Source: CAVYGN01 sp963796325 (GTDB taxonomy: Bacteria > Spirochaetota > Brevinematia > Brevinematales > JAOACQ01). Taken from it: 64,000 nucleotides of DNA. A program made the position numbers and the translations under genes. Positions 52,316 to 61,795 of the stretch are shown piece after piece (within the stretch, counting starts at the first letter, position 1; every line of letters starts with the position of its first letter). Where the stretch lies: assembly GCA_963796325.1 (NCBI GenBank), contig CAWCLF010000001.1, positions 1,426,001 to 1,490,000 on the forward strand, read 5' to 3'. Under the pieces are notes generated by a model that searched no databases, was not told the DNA's origin, and saw only the letters and a list, made by a program, of their open reading frames with translations.

Positions 52316-54330
52316 AAAACAACCCACATTGAAGGGCCTTTGCTTATTTCTATTTCACTAATGTAACCGCAGGCCTTGAAAAGCTGCTCAGGACTGATCT
52401 GGTTGTTCAGCTGGCTAAGTAATTCATCCGTGCTGAGAAATTTTCTTTCCTTCATAATTCCGCGTACCTTATTTATCATTTCCTTTGTCACTTCTACCGG
52501 GTGTTCAGGTTTTTCTGCAATTTCAGAAACAGGAGCCAACACTTTATCCCAAAGAAATTTCATTTTTATGAAAACAAATTTTATCACTTCAGAAGGATCA
52601 AAAGGAATATTACCCTGCATGGCCTGGTTATATAAATCATGCGATGCATAAAGCTGATATAGGTCTTCCCTGTTAAATGTTAAGATATGCAAAAAGATAC
52701 TTTTGGCTTTTTCGAATTCAGGAGCGGAAGCAACCCAGCTTGCTCTGGGTATGATTTCCAGATCAGGGGTTCTCAGAAAAATAATCTTGCAATCTTTATT
52801 GGCAGCATAATATCTTTTAACCTCTCTGAGAATCGCATTCCATACCCGGCCATCAGAACTTTCTTCGAATCCGAAGTAAATGTTTCTGGCCTTAATGTTC
52901 CAATGGAGTGAAATATATGCCATATTTTGTCCATGCTTTTCAATTGTTAATCCGGGAATTCCGGCAGCTGCCTCATGGAAACACCAATATAGAGCATTAG
53001 GGTTGTAAACTTGGAGGCTTGTCTGGGAAACAATCTTTTCATAAGAAACCTGATAGAAATATTCCAGATTTTTAGCTGGTGTTACTATTTCAACTTCTTT
53101 TGTTGTTTCAATATAATGCTCACTGCATAAGTTAAGGAATTTGCGAATTCCAAGCTCAATTATATCATTGAAGACTTCCGTTTTCAGCCATTCATGACTT
53201 TGAAAATTTTTTGTTTCCTCCATTCCTACTAATTTAAAACGTTGATCTATTAGTTTTTCAGCCTGGTCCCTATTGATCCCATTCAAGCTGATAGGCTTAC
53301 CAAATCTATCTATTTCTGCTTGTTCAAGGTGATTTAATACACGATATTTCCAAATATCTTCTCTGGAAGTGATGACAGTCAAATGGTTATTAAATTCATT
53401 TACCATTACTTGTATTACTAACCCCAAAGACTTGACTAGAGATTCATCTTTACTATAATTTTCAATCTGATCGAAACAAAAAACAAAAGGCCTAAAAAAC
53501 CCGGCAAGCAGACAGAGATCCATAATCCGATTTCTGCAAAGCTCATTTTTTTCGGTAGTTCCCATATCAGGGTCGGGATTGTCGTTCATATCGAGACCGA
53601 TACTCTTTGCAGATTCAGGATCGATAGTTCCTCCCTTTAGCCATGACAGACAGGGGTTTGTAAGCATGAAATCATATGGAAAATATGCCAGATGTATCAG
53701 AATACCAAGCCAGCTTGCACAATTTGCATTCAGGATTATTCCACTTCTTGAAAGCCTGTCGCCAAAAAAATTTATCAATTCTTTCCAATATTTATTAAAA
53801 AATTCTGTCCATTTTTGTTCTTTTCTGAAATTGGATAGTACAGCTGACTTGATTCTTTCAGCCTCGGTATCTTTATCAGCACCTTTTACCCTGATATGTC
53901 CTTTTTTTACAGCATCAGAAACCAAATTGGATAAAACTCCATGAGCAAAAGCCTCAGCCTGGGAAGGCTGTTTCTCACTATATTCAACATTAATCACATC
54001 CGGGCGCTGCATTTCCTGAACTATTTTAAGGAGGATGGTTTTCCAGCAGCTTGAAGGGTCTTCAAAAGGTTCCAAGTATACAAGGGTTGCCTGCTTTGTA
54101 AGACTCTTGAATAAACGTCCTATAAAGTGGGATTTACCATAACCAGCATCGGGAGATAATACAAGTTGGACATTATTAATGCTTTTTTTAGTTTTAGATG
54201 GATCTCCAGTCAGGTTTCTAAAACGGCTGATTATTAATTCCAACTGCTCATCGTTCAACCCCTTTATCGAAGGTTCAATCTTTCGGGGGTTTTTTACTAT
54301 GTTTTCTTCAAAAGGATTAAACAGAAGCAT
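52306..54330 (-). CDS. large P-loop ATPase of the nuclease-FtsK operon
   Basis: A 674-residue STAND/AAA-like ATPase. Walker A is variant, SPDAGYGKSH (59-68; the usual first Gly is Pro). Walker B is FVFCFDQIENY (about 282-292), with a sensor-like VITSRED strand after it. The middle is helical; the C-terminal 100 residues (VTKEMINKVRGIMKERKFLSTDELLSQLNNQIS...) look like a winged helix. Loose resemblance to DNA-associated ATPases such as BREX BrxC is only in the ATPase core. AAGGA lies 8 bases before the ATG. It is three bases past the first gene and overlaps the third. Confidence 0.75.
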   Translation of the reverse strand: MLLFNPFEENIVKNPRKIEPSIKGLNDEQLELIISRFRNLTGDPSKTKKSINNVQLVLSPDAGYGKSHFIGRLFKSLTKQATLVYLEPFEDPSSCWKTILLKIVQEMQRPDVINVEYSEKQPSQAEAFAHGVLSNLVSDAVKKGHIRVKGADKDTEAERIKSAVLSNFRKEQKWTEFFNKYWKELINFFGDRLSRSGIILNANCASWLGILIHLAYFPYDFMLTNPCLSWLKGGTIDPESAKSIGLDMNDNPDPDMGTTEKNELCRNRIMDLCLLAGFFRPFVFCFDQIENYSKDESLVKSLGLVIQVMVNEFNNHLTVITSREDIWKYRVLNHLEQAEIDRFGKPISLNGINRDQAEKLIDQRFKLVGMEETKNFQSHEWLKTEVFNDIIELGIRKFLNLCSEHYIETTKEVEIVTPAKNLEYFYQVSYEKIVSQTSLQVYNPNALYWCFHEAAAGIPGLTIEKHGQNMAYISLHWNIKARNIYFGFEESSDGRVWNAILREVKRYYAANKDCKIIFLRTPDLEIIPRASWVASAPEFEKAKSIFLHILTFNREDLYQLYASHDLYNQAMQGNIPFDPSEVIKFVFIKMKFLWDKVLAPVSEIAEKPEHPVEVTKEMINKVRGIMKERKFLSTDELLSQLNNQISPEQLFKACGYISEIEISKGPSMWVVLWK

Positions 54331-54333
54331 ATT

Positions 54334-55059
54334 TTAATCCTTAAAACAGACCAATAAGTGCCTTGACCCCAGCATATTTATTGCTCCTGCTCTTGCTTTG
54401 TCATCAGCTATCGACCAATCACCTATTGCAAGTATCACGTTGCCATTTCTGCTTTGTTCCACAAGAAAATTCTTAAGCTCATCCATAGGAATATTTAACT
54501 TCCTCTGAAGCTCCGAAATATAAACATTTTGAAAACCAGTATGGGTTGTCATTTCTTTATAAGCTTTAAGTGCTTTTTCAAGAGTAATATAATATTTGTT
54601 ACTGGTTTTCCCTTTTTCTGTTCCTGAACTTTCTGCAATTTGCTTTATAAAATTAGTATTTATATACAAGTTTTTCCCGCTATGTTTCAGTAATAATAAA
54701 CCTCCTTCTTTTATAAGCCAATCAACAGCCATTCCTGCCTTTAGCTTGACAACTGACGGCGCTATTATTTCATCTTTCAATTCACTTATACTGATAACTT
54801 TGTTTTTCCTGTCTTCAGTAATCTTCAGAATGAGTTCAGAAGCCCATTCCATTGGATTAAAGAACTCGGCTAAAACATAAACATTACTTTTTTTAAAAGT
54901 ACCGTATGTTACAACTTTTTTTTCAGCCATCAGTTCTTTTAATTTTTTATCGTAATTATTACTGTTCTTGGCCCCTATATCTTTTTTTTTAAGTCCATAC
55001 ATTCCAGCTTTTTTAAACATTGTTAGAATTTCTTCTTTTATAATAGCTTTTTTCTGCAT
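54334..55059 (-). CDS. tandem winged-helix protein, first gene of the nuclease-FtsK operon
   Basis: A 241-residue basic protein with at least two helix-turn-helix-like parts: residues 5-60 (KEEILTMFKKAGMYGLKKKDIGAK...LMAEKKVVTYGTFKKSNVYVL) and 165-225 (NVYISELQRKLNIPMDELKNFLVEQSRNGNVILAIGDWS), with a third possible one between (ISISELKDEIIAPSVVKLKAGMAVDWLIKEGGLLLL). It is probably the DNA-binding or sensor subunit, or the operon's regulator. AAGGAG precedes the ATG. A promoter with a dyad lies just upstream. Confidence 0.7.
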   Translation of the reverse strand: MQKKAIIKEEILTMFKKAGMYGLKKKDIGAKNSNNYDKKLKELMAEKKVVTYGTFKKSNVYVLAEFFNPMEWASELILKITEDRKNKVISISELKDEIIAPSVVKLKAGMAVDWLIKEGGLLLLKHSGKNLYINTNFIKQIAESSGTEKGKTSNKYYITLEKALKAYKEMTTHTGFQNVYISELQRKLNIPMDELKNFLVEQSRNGNVILAIGDWSIADDKARAGAINMLGSRHLLVCFKD

Positions 55060-55092
55060 AGTAAGTCTCCTTACAAAATAGCTTGGCAGGTT

Positions 55093-55139
55093 CTTAAAAA
55101 TATCTTTAAGAGTATATTTCTCGGGATCAAAAATATCAA
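55093..55139 (-). promoter_or_regulatory. promoter and dyad of the nuclease-FtsK operon
   Basis: On the minus strand TTGATA (55139-55134), a 17-base spacer and TATACT (55116-55111). Directly downstream CTTAAA and TTTAAG (55110-55105, 55098-55093) form a dyad around the predicted start, suiting a repressor such as the winged-helix product. Confidence 0.65.
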
Positions 55140-55573
55140 GGCTTATTATGTATTACAATTTAAATTCTGACTATTTACAATTTTGACGAACAGGCTTTAT
55201 TTCGCTCTGACATTGGACCTTGAAAGATTTGTTGCATATTTGATAATGGATATACTTTTTAGCACCGTACAGAAATGCTATTCGCTTGAAGAAAACCCCG
55301 GTTTGAAATCGAATTTTAAGGAAAAGGTTCAGGATGTGTTCCGGAGAAACATTTTCTTCCAATAATTTCTTTTTTATAGAACAGTTCTACTGTTTTAATA
55401 AATCCAGTCCTTTGATGGTGTTGCATTTTAATCATCGGACTGGATTTCTTTTTGGAAAATTATTTTGACTGTTTTCATATAATCCCTAGAAATTTACCGC
55501 GGCTGGGGGCAGTAATTTTACATCGCTTTCCCTTATACTTAACATAAACTAATAGACAAAACTGGAGGTTTTT
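55140..55573. other. region between the nuclease operon and a small gene, no gene seen
   Basis: A 60-codon plus-strand frame at 55183-55365 lacks a ribosome site and family resemblance. No strong repeats are seen. The last 20 bases carry the ribosome site of the gene at 55574. Confidence 0.45.
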
Positions 55574-55768
55574 ATGCCTTATAAAGTCATTGAGGCGGGA
55601 GCGATCAACAAACATGATCTTGAGTTATGGTTAAATGGTAATGCATTTGCAGAAGAGTCAAAAGACTGTGAGTTAATAAGCCTAATACCTATTCAAGGAA
55701 GAATCTTTGCTGTATGTAAAACTGATGGATATCAGCCTGTAGGTAAGAGGCAAATAGGAAATCAATAG
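55574..55768 (+). CDS. small protein, possibly DUF4177-like
   Basis: A 64-residue protein. YKVIEAGAINKHDLELWLNGNAFAEESKDCELISLIPIQGRIFAVCKTDG has the strand-helix-strand order and WLN..A..E..CELISL spacing of small DUF4177-type proteins; this is tentative. TGGAGG lies 6-7 bases before the ATG, which supports real expression. It is isolated between the defence-like operon and an IS1380 element. Confidence 0.5.
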   Translation: MPYKVIEAGAINKHDLELWLNGNAFAEESKDCELISLIPIQGRIFAVCKTDGYQPVGKRQIGNQ

Positions 55769-56268
55769 CTTCGTCAAGTGTATAGTTCCGAAAAAATACT
55801 CGCAGAGAAAATACCACTCTATGTTAGCATAGGGTTGTATGGATTTTTATTTAGATAATGCCATGAGAAAAGAAGTTATATACTGCTGTTTCCCAAAAAA
55901 TTTCCGTAAAGATTAAAATTGTACAATATTGTTGTAAAGGCCAAGAGCCACAAGCCACCTAAAACCGGTTCGGGGGGAAAATAAACAACAGCCAGCTGAG
56001 GAGGGCTTTTCTTATATACGGGAGCAAGGCCGGAATACCGCAGGAAAAGCGGTATAAGGAACTATATGGTACGTAGTGTTTTTATACAAAATTTAGATGA
56101 ATTAACAATATGGAAAAAAGGATTGAGAGAGATTTTTTGAGCAGGATGTAAACTGAATTATTTAAATTGATTTCATGGTCAAAATTTTATCTTTGAGAAG
56201 TTTTCAGAAATAGGTAAGGAAATTATCATGAATACTCATTATAAGGGCTGTGGAGGAGTTGAAAACGC
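55769..56268. other. non-coding stretch with GC-rich structured part
   Basis: No frame is supported. At 55940-56070 a GC-rich part (AACCGGTTCGGGGGG, AGCC...GGCT) includes a perfect hairpin ATACCGC-AGGAAAA-GCGGTAT (56035-56055). It might be the 3' remnant of an intron or other mobile RNA, but no reverse transcriptase is present. Confidence 0.35.
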
Positions 56269-57715
56269 ATTTAACCCATATTTCCCAGATGAAATATTGT
56301 TTTCTTAACGAAAATGTGATATAATTGTATATCAACACAAGAATAAAGTAAATTATAAGCCTTCGAAATTGGAGAATTCAATGGGTGAAATCCAAAATCA
56401 GGCATTACGAGTCGATTTTGATAAAAGTTTAAGGCTGGAATTCCATGGTTCAACCCTTACATCCGATGCTGGTCTACTTGCTTACCGCGAACTCGATGAC
56501 GCATTAGGATTGACTGACATTGCGGCAAACAGCCTGAAAGATATCAGATTTGGAAAGAACAAACAGCATAGTATGGCAGCACAATTGCGGCAATCAGTAT
56601 TCAGCAGGCTTGCGGGATATGAAGACACAAATGATGCAGAACGTCTTTCCGTTGATCCTGCTATGAGGCAGGTTGTCGGGGGAAGAGCGCTTATTCATAC
56701 AGCTACGTCAACGAGCCAGATGGGAAGGTTTGAAACCGAAGTGCTAACTCTCCCTGATAACATCAAGGCCCTTATGAATCTTTCCGGGCAATGGATTGAC
56801 AGGTTAAGGGATCAGGTTCCCATGAGGAATCTTGTTCTCGATATGGACAGTTCTGTGAGTGAAACATATGGAAGGCAGGATGGGACTGCATATAACGGAC
56901 ACTTTGGATGCACTTGTTACCACCCTTTATTTTGCTTCAACCAGTTTGGCGATGTCGAGTTTGCCCTGCTTCGGGAAGGTAATGTACACAGCGCATCTGA
57001 CTGGAAAAAGGTATTAGATCCAATTGTTGCACGATACAGAAATAGAAAGATTCCGCATTACTTTAGGGGTGATGCCGGCTTTGCCAAACCCGAGATTTAT
57101 GAATACCTGGAATCAGAACATTTCAAGTACGCAATTCGCTTGCCAGCCAATGATATTCTATACAGTGAAATCGGACATCTCCTTACAAGGCATGTAGGAC
57201 GATCGTCATATACACCTGTTGTCTGGTATGATGAATTCCTGTATAAGGCGGCATCCTGGGCTCGTGATCGCAGGATAATAGCAAAGGTGGAATGGCACCA
57301 GGGGGAACTCTTTCCCAGGGTCGGGTTTATCGTTACAAATCTAAGGGCTAAAAAGAAGAAAGTAGTCCATTTTTACAATATGAGGGGAACAGTGCCTGAC
57401 CGGCATTGCATTAAGGAGGGTAAGAATGCCGTAAAGTGGACAAGGCTCTCCTGTCATGATTTTATAGATAATCATGTCCGGCTCCAGTTATTTGTCCTTG
57501 CCTACAATCTTGGAAACTTCTTCCGGCATTCAGCTTTACCCCTTAAATGGGAGAGTTTTGGGTGTTATTTGGGAAATATCGGTTAAATATGGTACAAAAG
57601 TTCCATTGCAGCGCTTCATATCGTAGGCTATAATTAATAATTGAATAAATAGAATATAGAAGAAATTCTCAAAAGTGGTAATATTGGGGTATTATCTAGG
57701 AAATATCGGTTAAAT
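56269..57715 (+). mobile_element. IS1380-family element with two right ends
   Basis: The left end is ATTTAACCCATATTTCC (56269-56285). The right end appears twice, as inverted ATTTAACCGATATTTCC ending at 57588 and again at 57715, 127 bases apart. The transposase is C-terminally shortened. No target duplication is clear. The outer end stops 46 bases before the gene at 57761. Confidence 0.75.
56381..57586 (+). CDS. IS1380-family transposase, C-terminally truncated
   Basis: About 401 residues: DFDKSLRLEFHGSTLTSDAGLLAYRELDDALGLT start, LVLDMDSSVSETYGRQDGTAYNGHFGCTCYHPLFCF (catalytic Asp region), YFRGDAGFAKPEIYEYLE (second Asp) and HVRLQLFVLAYNLGNFFR near the end. Intact relatives continue about 50-60 residues further. 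Here the frame runs into the inner right-end repeat, which encodes the last residues (CYLGNIG) and the stop. Deletion up to the end repeat is likely. GGAG lies before the ATG at 56381; a TTG at 56369 is less likely. Confidence 0.85.
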   Translation: MGEIQNQALRVDFDKSLRLEFHGSTLTSDAGLLAYRELDDALGLTDIAANSLKDIRFGKNKQHSMAAQLRQSVFSRLAGYEDTNDAERLSVDPAMRQVVGGRALIHTATSTSQMGRFETEVLTLPDNIKALMNLSGQWIDRLRDQVPMRNLVLDMDSSVSETYGRQDGTAYNGHFGCTCYHPLFCFNQFGDVEFALLREGNVHSASDWKKVLDPIVARYRNRKIPHYFRGDAGFAKPEIYEYLESEHFKYAIRLPANDILYSEIGHLLTRHVGRSSYTPVVWYDEFLYKAASWARDRRIIAKVEWHQGELFPRVGFIVTNLRAKKKKVVHFYNMRGTVPDRHCIKEGKNAVKWTRLSCHDFIDNHVRLQLFVLAYNLGNFFRHSALPLKWESFGCYLGNIG

Positions 57716-57760
57716 TGGTTTTTGATAGTGGTAAAATGGGTTGAACCAGGGGTGTATATT

Positions 57761-59140
57761 GTGTATGTAATGATTAAAAAGATATTGCCAATCCTGTTAA
57801 TTTCATTCGTATTTTCAGGCTTTATCTGGCCGAAACAGATTGAGATGAAATCTGTAACCGTGGCAGGTTTCATAAATAAGGGCAAGGCAAACCAGGGCAA
57901 TATTAACATAATGATGGTGAAATCCCTTACCACTTTCCTGTCGAAAATATCGAAAAAGATCACTCCGTATAAGGAAGTGGAAGAGACAGCCAGGGGTAGC
58001 GGCTTCTGGGACCAGAAAGAATTTAACAGCGGCGGGGCGATAAATATCGCCCAACAGTTTTCAACGGAACAGGTAATTACCGGCGATTATCTGGTTAATG
58101 AGCAAAGCGGTACGATAAATATTAATGTTTATGTTTATAACGTAATTAACGGCCAGTTGTTATTCGGGAGGAACTACAAGGGGAATGCCGGTCCCGAGAT
58201 TTTCAATACCATCGACAAAATGATACTTGATGTATCGGGCCTGTTAGTCGGGAAGACAATTTCTCTTGGATATTTTAAGCTTGCAATAAAGCCTCTTAAT
58301 ACAAAGTACAGATTATTCATCGATGACTCGTTCGTAAAACTGGTTAATAATAAAGATGGATACTTCGACAAGTTTATAACGGGCCAGTCGATCGATATAA
58401 GTTTAAAATCCGAGAAATCCGATGAGGAAGCGCTGAGAAAAATAATCGAGATCAAAAGCGGGAAAACGAATGAGCTGGAGTATAATCCTTCCGGGGTTTT
58501 AATCCTTGAAACGATGAAAGACGGCATAGATGTTTATTTGAACGGAATAAAAATCGGAAAAACAGACAGTTCCGGGGAATTTAAAATCCCGAATATTGAG
58601 GCCGGTAAAGAAAACGAGATAACTTTAAAAAATGGCAGCGAATTGTTATCTGGAACGAATATCGTAATCAAAGAAGGGGACACTAAAGTAGTTGTATTTA
58701 AAACTGCCGCGGCTCTGACAGGTGAAAATGACCAGATCAAGTCCGACCAGGGAAAACCGGCTGAAGAAATTGAGGTTTCGGCAAGTGTACCACTCGGAAC
58801 AAAATATATTGCTGCGATACCCGGCATTTATAAATTTGTTATTGAACGAGGAACATTTAATATAAACCATAATTCACCTTATATAAGTAAAATCCTGGTC
58901 TATACAAACCGGGATGTTATTTGGGTATTGGAAGGAATGGACCGGACTCCTATAAATTTTGATTACCAGATGGGCAGCGATGAGGCCGAAAATATTTATA
59001 AAAAGGCTGAAAAAAAAGTGAAAGGCCAATCTATAACTATAATAATGAAGGAAGGCGATTTTGTGATTTTTGTTCCCAAAGAAAAAACTATGTACGGGGG
59101 GAGTTACGAAGGAGGTATTTATATATCTGTCAGTAAGTGA
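57761..59140 (+). CDS. exported FlgO/TolB-like and PEGA-domain protein
   Basis: A 459-residue periplasmic or surface protein. A signal peptide (IKKILPILLISFVFSGFIW) precedes a TolB-N/FlgO-like region (about 25-170: VTVAGFINKGKANQGNINIMMVKSLTTFLSK; STEQVITGDYLV; INVYVYNVINGQLLFGRNY), then a PEGA-like repeat (GVLILETMKDGIDVYLNGIKIGKTDSSGEFKIPNIEAG) and a C-terminal beta domain. Such combinations are common in spirochaetes and relatives. GTG 57761 has AGGGG 8-9 bases upstream; ATG 57770 is the alternative. The IS1380 end lies just upstream and may have replaced its promoter. Confidence 0.68.
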   Translation: MYVMIKKILPILLISFVFSGFIWPKQIEMKSVTVAGFINKGKANQGNINIMMVKSLTTFLSKISKKITPYKEVEETARGSGFWDQKEFNSGGAINIAQQFSTEQVITGDYLVNEQSGTININVYVYNVINGQLLFGRNYKGNAGPEIFNTIDKMILDVSGLLVGKTISLGYFKLAIKPLNTKYRLFIDDSFVKLVNNKDGYFDKFITGQSIDISLKSEKSDEEALRKIIEIKSGKTNELEYNPSGVLILETMKDGIDVYLNGIKIGKTDSSGEFKIPNIEAGKENEITLKNGSELLSGTNIVIKEGDTKVVVFKTAAALTGENDQIKSDQGKPAEEIEVSASVPLGTKYIAAIPGIYKFVIERGTFNINHNSPYISKILVYTNRDVIWVLEGMDRTPINFDYQMGSDEAENIYKKAEKKVKGQSITIIMKEGDFVIFVPKEKTMYGGSYEGGIYISVSK

Positions 59141-59889
59141 AAATAAATTCATTCACTGCCCGGTCAGGAGTGAACTGTAAATGGCATGATTTATACGGCT
59201 TATAAGCGTTAAGAGATTATTATTCTGGAGAAACCATTAGCACGATAATCTCTTTAAGTAACGAGATATTTATCAATGTGGCTAAAGATATTTCGGGTAT
59301 CGAAGATAGAAATGTTATAAGTTATTTGCGAAGTTGTGCAGAAAAAATTTTAAGCATTCAAAATAAAAACTAATTCTCAATATAAGGTTCTGGAACGCTT
59401 TGATGTTTCAGGTCATCCGAATATTACTTCGGACCAGGATATCAAATGGACAGGTTTTAATTCTGTGAAAAAATATCCGGGTAAACTGAGTTTATTCCTT
59501 TTTCCTCCTGGTACCGATTGTACTATTTGGGACCAAAATAAACAAGAAAAATAATGTTTTTTATGGGGGTTTTTTCAATAAAAATTGTTGGCTTTTACCT
59601 GTTCTAAAGTCATTCTGCCGAAAACGGGAGTATTATTGATATGATGATTTCCTATACAGGATTTGAGGTTAGTGTCGCCAGCCAAGCTATTTTTCCTGAT
59701 TTTATGGTTTATTAGCCACGATAATTTTCTTTATTTTCTATGATAAAAATTCCGGATTTTAATAATGCACTGTTCAAAATGACCTGCTTGTTAAAACTTA
59801 CGAATTTTAACAGGGTAAATCTTATTTTTGACATTACTTTATCATTTCAGGTAAAATTATTCAACAATATCTACTGAGGTTAAAAGTTT
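59141..59889. other. decayed coding remnants, no intact gene
   Basis: Two start-less frames are visible on the plus strand: about 59238-59373 (TISTIISLSNEIFINVAKDISGIEDRNVISYLRSCAEKIL) and about 59375-59554 (SQYKVLERFDVSGHPNITSDQDIKW... to a TAA). They may be pieces of one broken gene of unknown family. The rest (59560-59880) shows nothing. Confidence 0.4.
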
Positions 59890-60258
59890 ATGCTTTTAGA
59901 ACTTAAAGAAGAGATAATAAACCAACCGGAAAAATCCGTATGCAGAAGAATATTTGTTGATGATAAAGATTTAATGGACCTTTATGTTTGGTATGATAAC
60001 CAAAATAATATCATAGGATTTCAGCTCTGTTATGAAACCCGTTCCAAAGCCGTAACCTGGAAACCTGGCTACAAGCTACTTCATGAAAATATTAAAGACG
60101 GTAACAGAGGAGGTTATAGGGGAAATTTGCAATTGGTCCCAGATGGAATTCTTAATAGAGAAAAATTGGCCATTGAATTTAAAAATCTATCAGGAAATAT
60201 TGACCGAAATATTTCTGAATTAGTATATCAAAAATTATTAGAAACAGTTACATATTAA
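59890..60258 (+). CDS. small protein, unknown function
   Basis: A 122-residue soluble protein: MDLYVWYDNQNNIIGFQLCYETRSKAVTWKPGYKLLHENIKDGNRGGYRGNLQLVPDG suggests a small beta-sheet unit, followed by a helical tail (DRNISELVYQKLLE). I do not recognise the family. GAGG lies about 9 bases before the ATG. A terminator-like hairpin follows at 60299-60330. Confidence 0.6.
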   Translation: MLLELKEEIINQPEKSVCRRIFVDDKDLMDLYVWYDNQNNIIGFQLCYETRSKAVTWKPGYKLLHENIKDGNRGGYRGNLQLVPDGILNREKLAIEFKNLSGNIDRNISELVYQKLLETVTY

Positions 60259-60298
60259 AAAATGAGAAATTGTAAATCCTTACGATTCTAACAAAAGG

Positions 60299-60330
60299 AA
60301 AGCCGCCTTTGGGCAACAAATTGGCTTTTT
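60299..60330 (+). terminator. terminator after the gene at 59890
   Basis: AAAGCC and GGCTTTTT pair around an internal GCC/GGGC region, followed by a run of five T. It lies 40 bases past the stop. Confidence 0.5.
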
Positions 60331-60761
60331 ATTATTTGGAATATGTATCATAAAGTAATTGACATTTATCATTCGTTTCAGTTAGAATTATTAAAAATTT
60401 TAAAGGGGAAATATAATGAAAGGTTTTTTAAAGTCATCGTCTTTACTTAGGGTTTACTGAAAAATGCAATTTCAACTTGAAACGCAGGCCAGGGGGCTTA
60501 ATTTTCCAAAAAACAGGCGGTAAAAAATCAGGCGCAAAAGAAGCCGAAGCTTCTTTTCCAAATTTAATAGAAAGAAATTCACCGCTATTACCGATTCACT
60601 TGTAATGGGAAGTTTTGTCATTATCAGGTTTAACCCATATTTCCTTTTCCCTGTCCCAAACTCCCCTTCCACAGCGTTTCGTATTGAAATATCCTCCCTT
60701 TCTTGCGCCTTCACTTTTTCTCTTTCTTTCGGTTTTTGTCAAGGGAGTTGTCGCTTTTATT

Positions 60762-61790
60762 TTACGCAGCAATCAACGATTCCTTGTTAGTCTTACTCGG
60801 ATTTAAAAATACAGATTCTACACGTTCCCATTTTTTACATTCTCCTGACCATCTTTCAGGGTGCTTACTTTTTGCAGCCTCATAAGTGTTTTCTCTTGTC
60901 TGTAGGATAGCTTTATCTTTACCGTCATGCCTCTGTGCAGGCGTTACATATCCAATACCTGAATGAAGATGCTTATTGTTATACCAATCTACAAAATTTT
61001 GCATCCATATTTCTGCCTCTTCCATTGTCTCAAAATGGCCAGGGTATTTCACATTATATTTCAATGTCTTAAACAATGATTCTGAGTAAGGATTATCGTT
61101 ACTTACGCTCGGCCTTGAAAATGAAGGCATAACCTGTAGCCTCTGCAAGGTCGATAACATCGTTGCTCCTTTCATAGGAGAACCATTGTCAGAATGTAAA
61201 TACAAGCCTTTCAAATCAATGGTTTCTCCGATTTCTGCCATCATCCTTGCGGCATGTTCAGAGCTTTCCTCCTCCTGCATTTTCCAGCCGACTATCTTAC
61301 GGCTCCAGACATCCTCAAACAGATAGAGATAGAAATACTGGCCCTTGATAAGACTGGATATATAAGTAATATCCCAGCTCCATACCTGATTAGGCCCTGT
61401 CGCTTCCAGTTCTCTTGGCGTTTTCCTTGCCATTTTGGGCTTTGTTTCATATCTATGATGAAGCATATTATTATCTTTCAATACACGATAAAAAGTAGAT
61501 TCTGATCCTTTATAGACCCCTTCCTCGGCCAATAACGGCACTATTTCATTCGGCGTCATATCTCTAAATCTCTCGCTGCAGCAGCAGGAGATGATCTCCT
61601 CCCTTTCTTCGGCCGACAGGGCATTAGAAGGCATTACATTTCTCAATTTTCTTCTGTCTCCCTCAAGATTTTTATCCCAGCGCTGTATGGTCCTGATGTC
61701 ATAACCTGATTCTTCACAAGCCTTATCCCTGCTTGCACCTGCTGTTACAGCCTCATTAATCAAGGCGCAGATATCTATCCGTATATCCAT
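60762..61790 (-). CDS. transposase OrfB of the 1596-bp element, copy 2 (DDE)
   Basis: 342 residues, differing from copy 1 at a modest number of positions spread over the length (for example RKLRNVMPSNALS against RKIREYKPRNALS, and ILQTRENTYEAAK against ILLMRAKTYDAAK). The catalytic acids in WSWDITYI, LHSDNGSPM and NPYSESLF are kept. The differences show that the two copies did not arise from one very recent transposition. Confidence 0.92.
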   Translation of the reverse strand: MDIRIDICALINEAVTAGASRDKACEESGYDIRTIQRWDKNLEGDRRKLRNVMPSNALSAEEREEIISCCCSERFRDMTPNEIVPLLAEEGVYKGSESTFYRVLKDNNMLHHRYETKPKMARKTPRELEATGPNQVWSWDITYISSLIKGQYFYLYLFEDVWSRKIVGWKMQEEESSEHAARMMAEIGETIDLKGLYLHSDNGSPMKGATMLSTLQRLQVMPSFSRPSVSNDNPYSESLFKTLKYNVKYPGHFETMEEAEIWMQNFVDWYNNKHLHSGIGYVTPAQRHDGKDKAILQTRENTYEAAKSKHPERWSGECKKWERVESVFLNPSKTNKESLIAA

Positions 61791-61795
61791 GGGAG

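Noticed and set aside
55183..55365. 60-codon plus-strand frame upstream of the nuclease operon
   Set aside because: No ribosome site or recognisable sequence, and an equally long frame exists on the other strand.
55940..56070. Group II intron or retron RNA
   Set aside because: No reverse transcriptase and no recognisable domain V; only a structured GC-rich stretch is seen.
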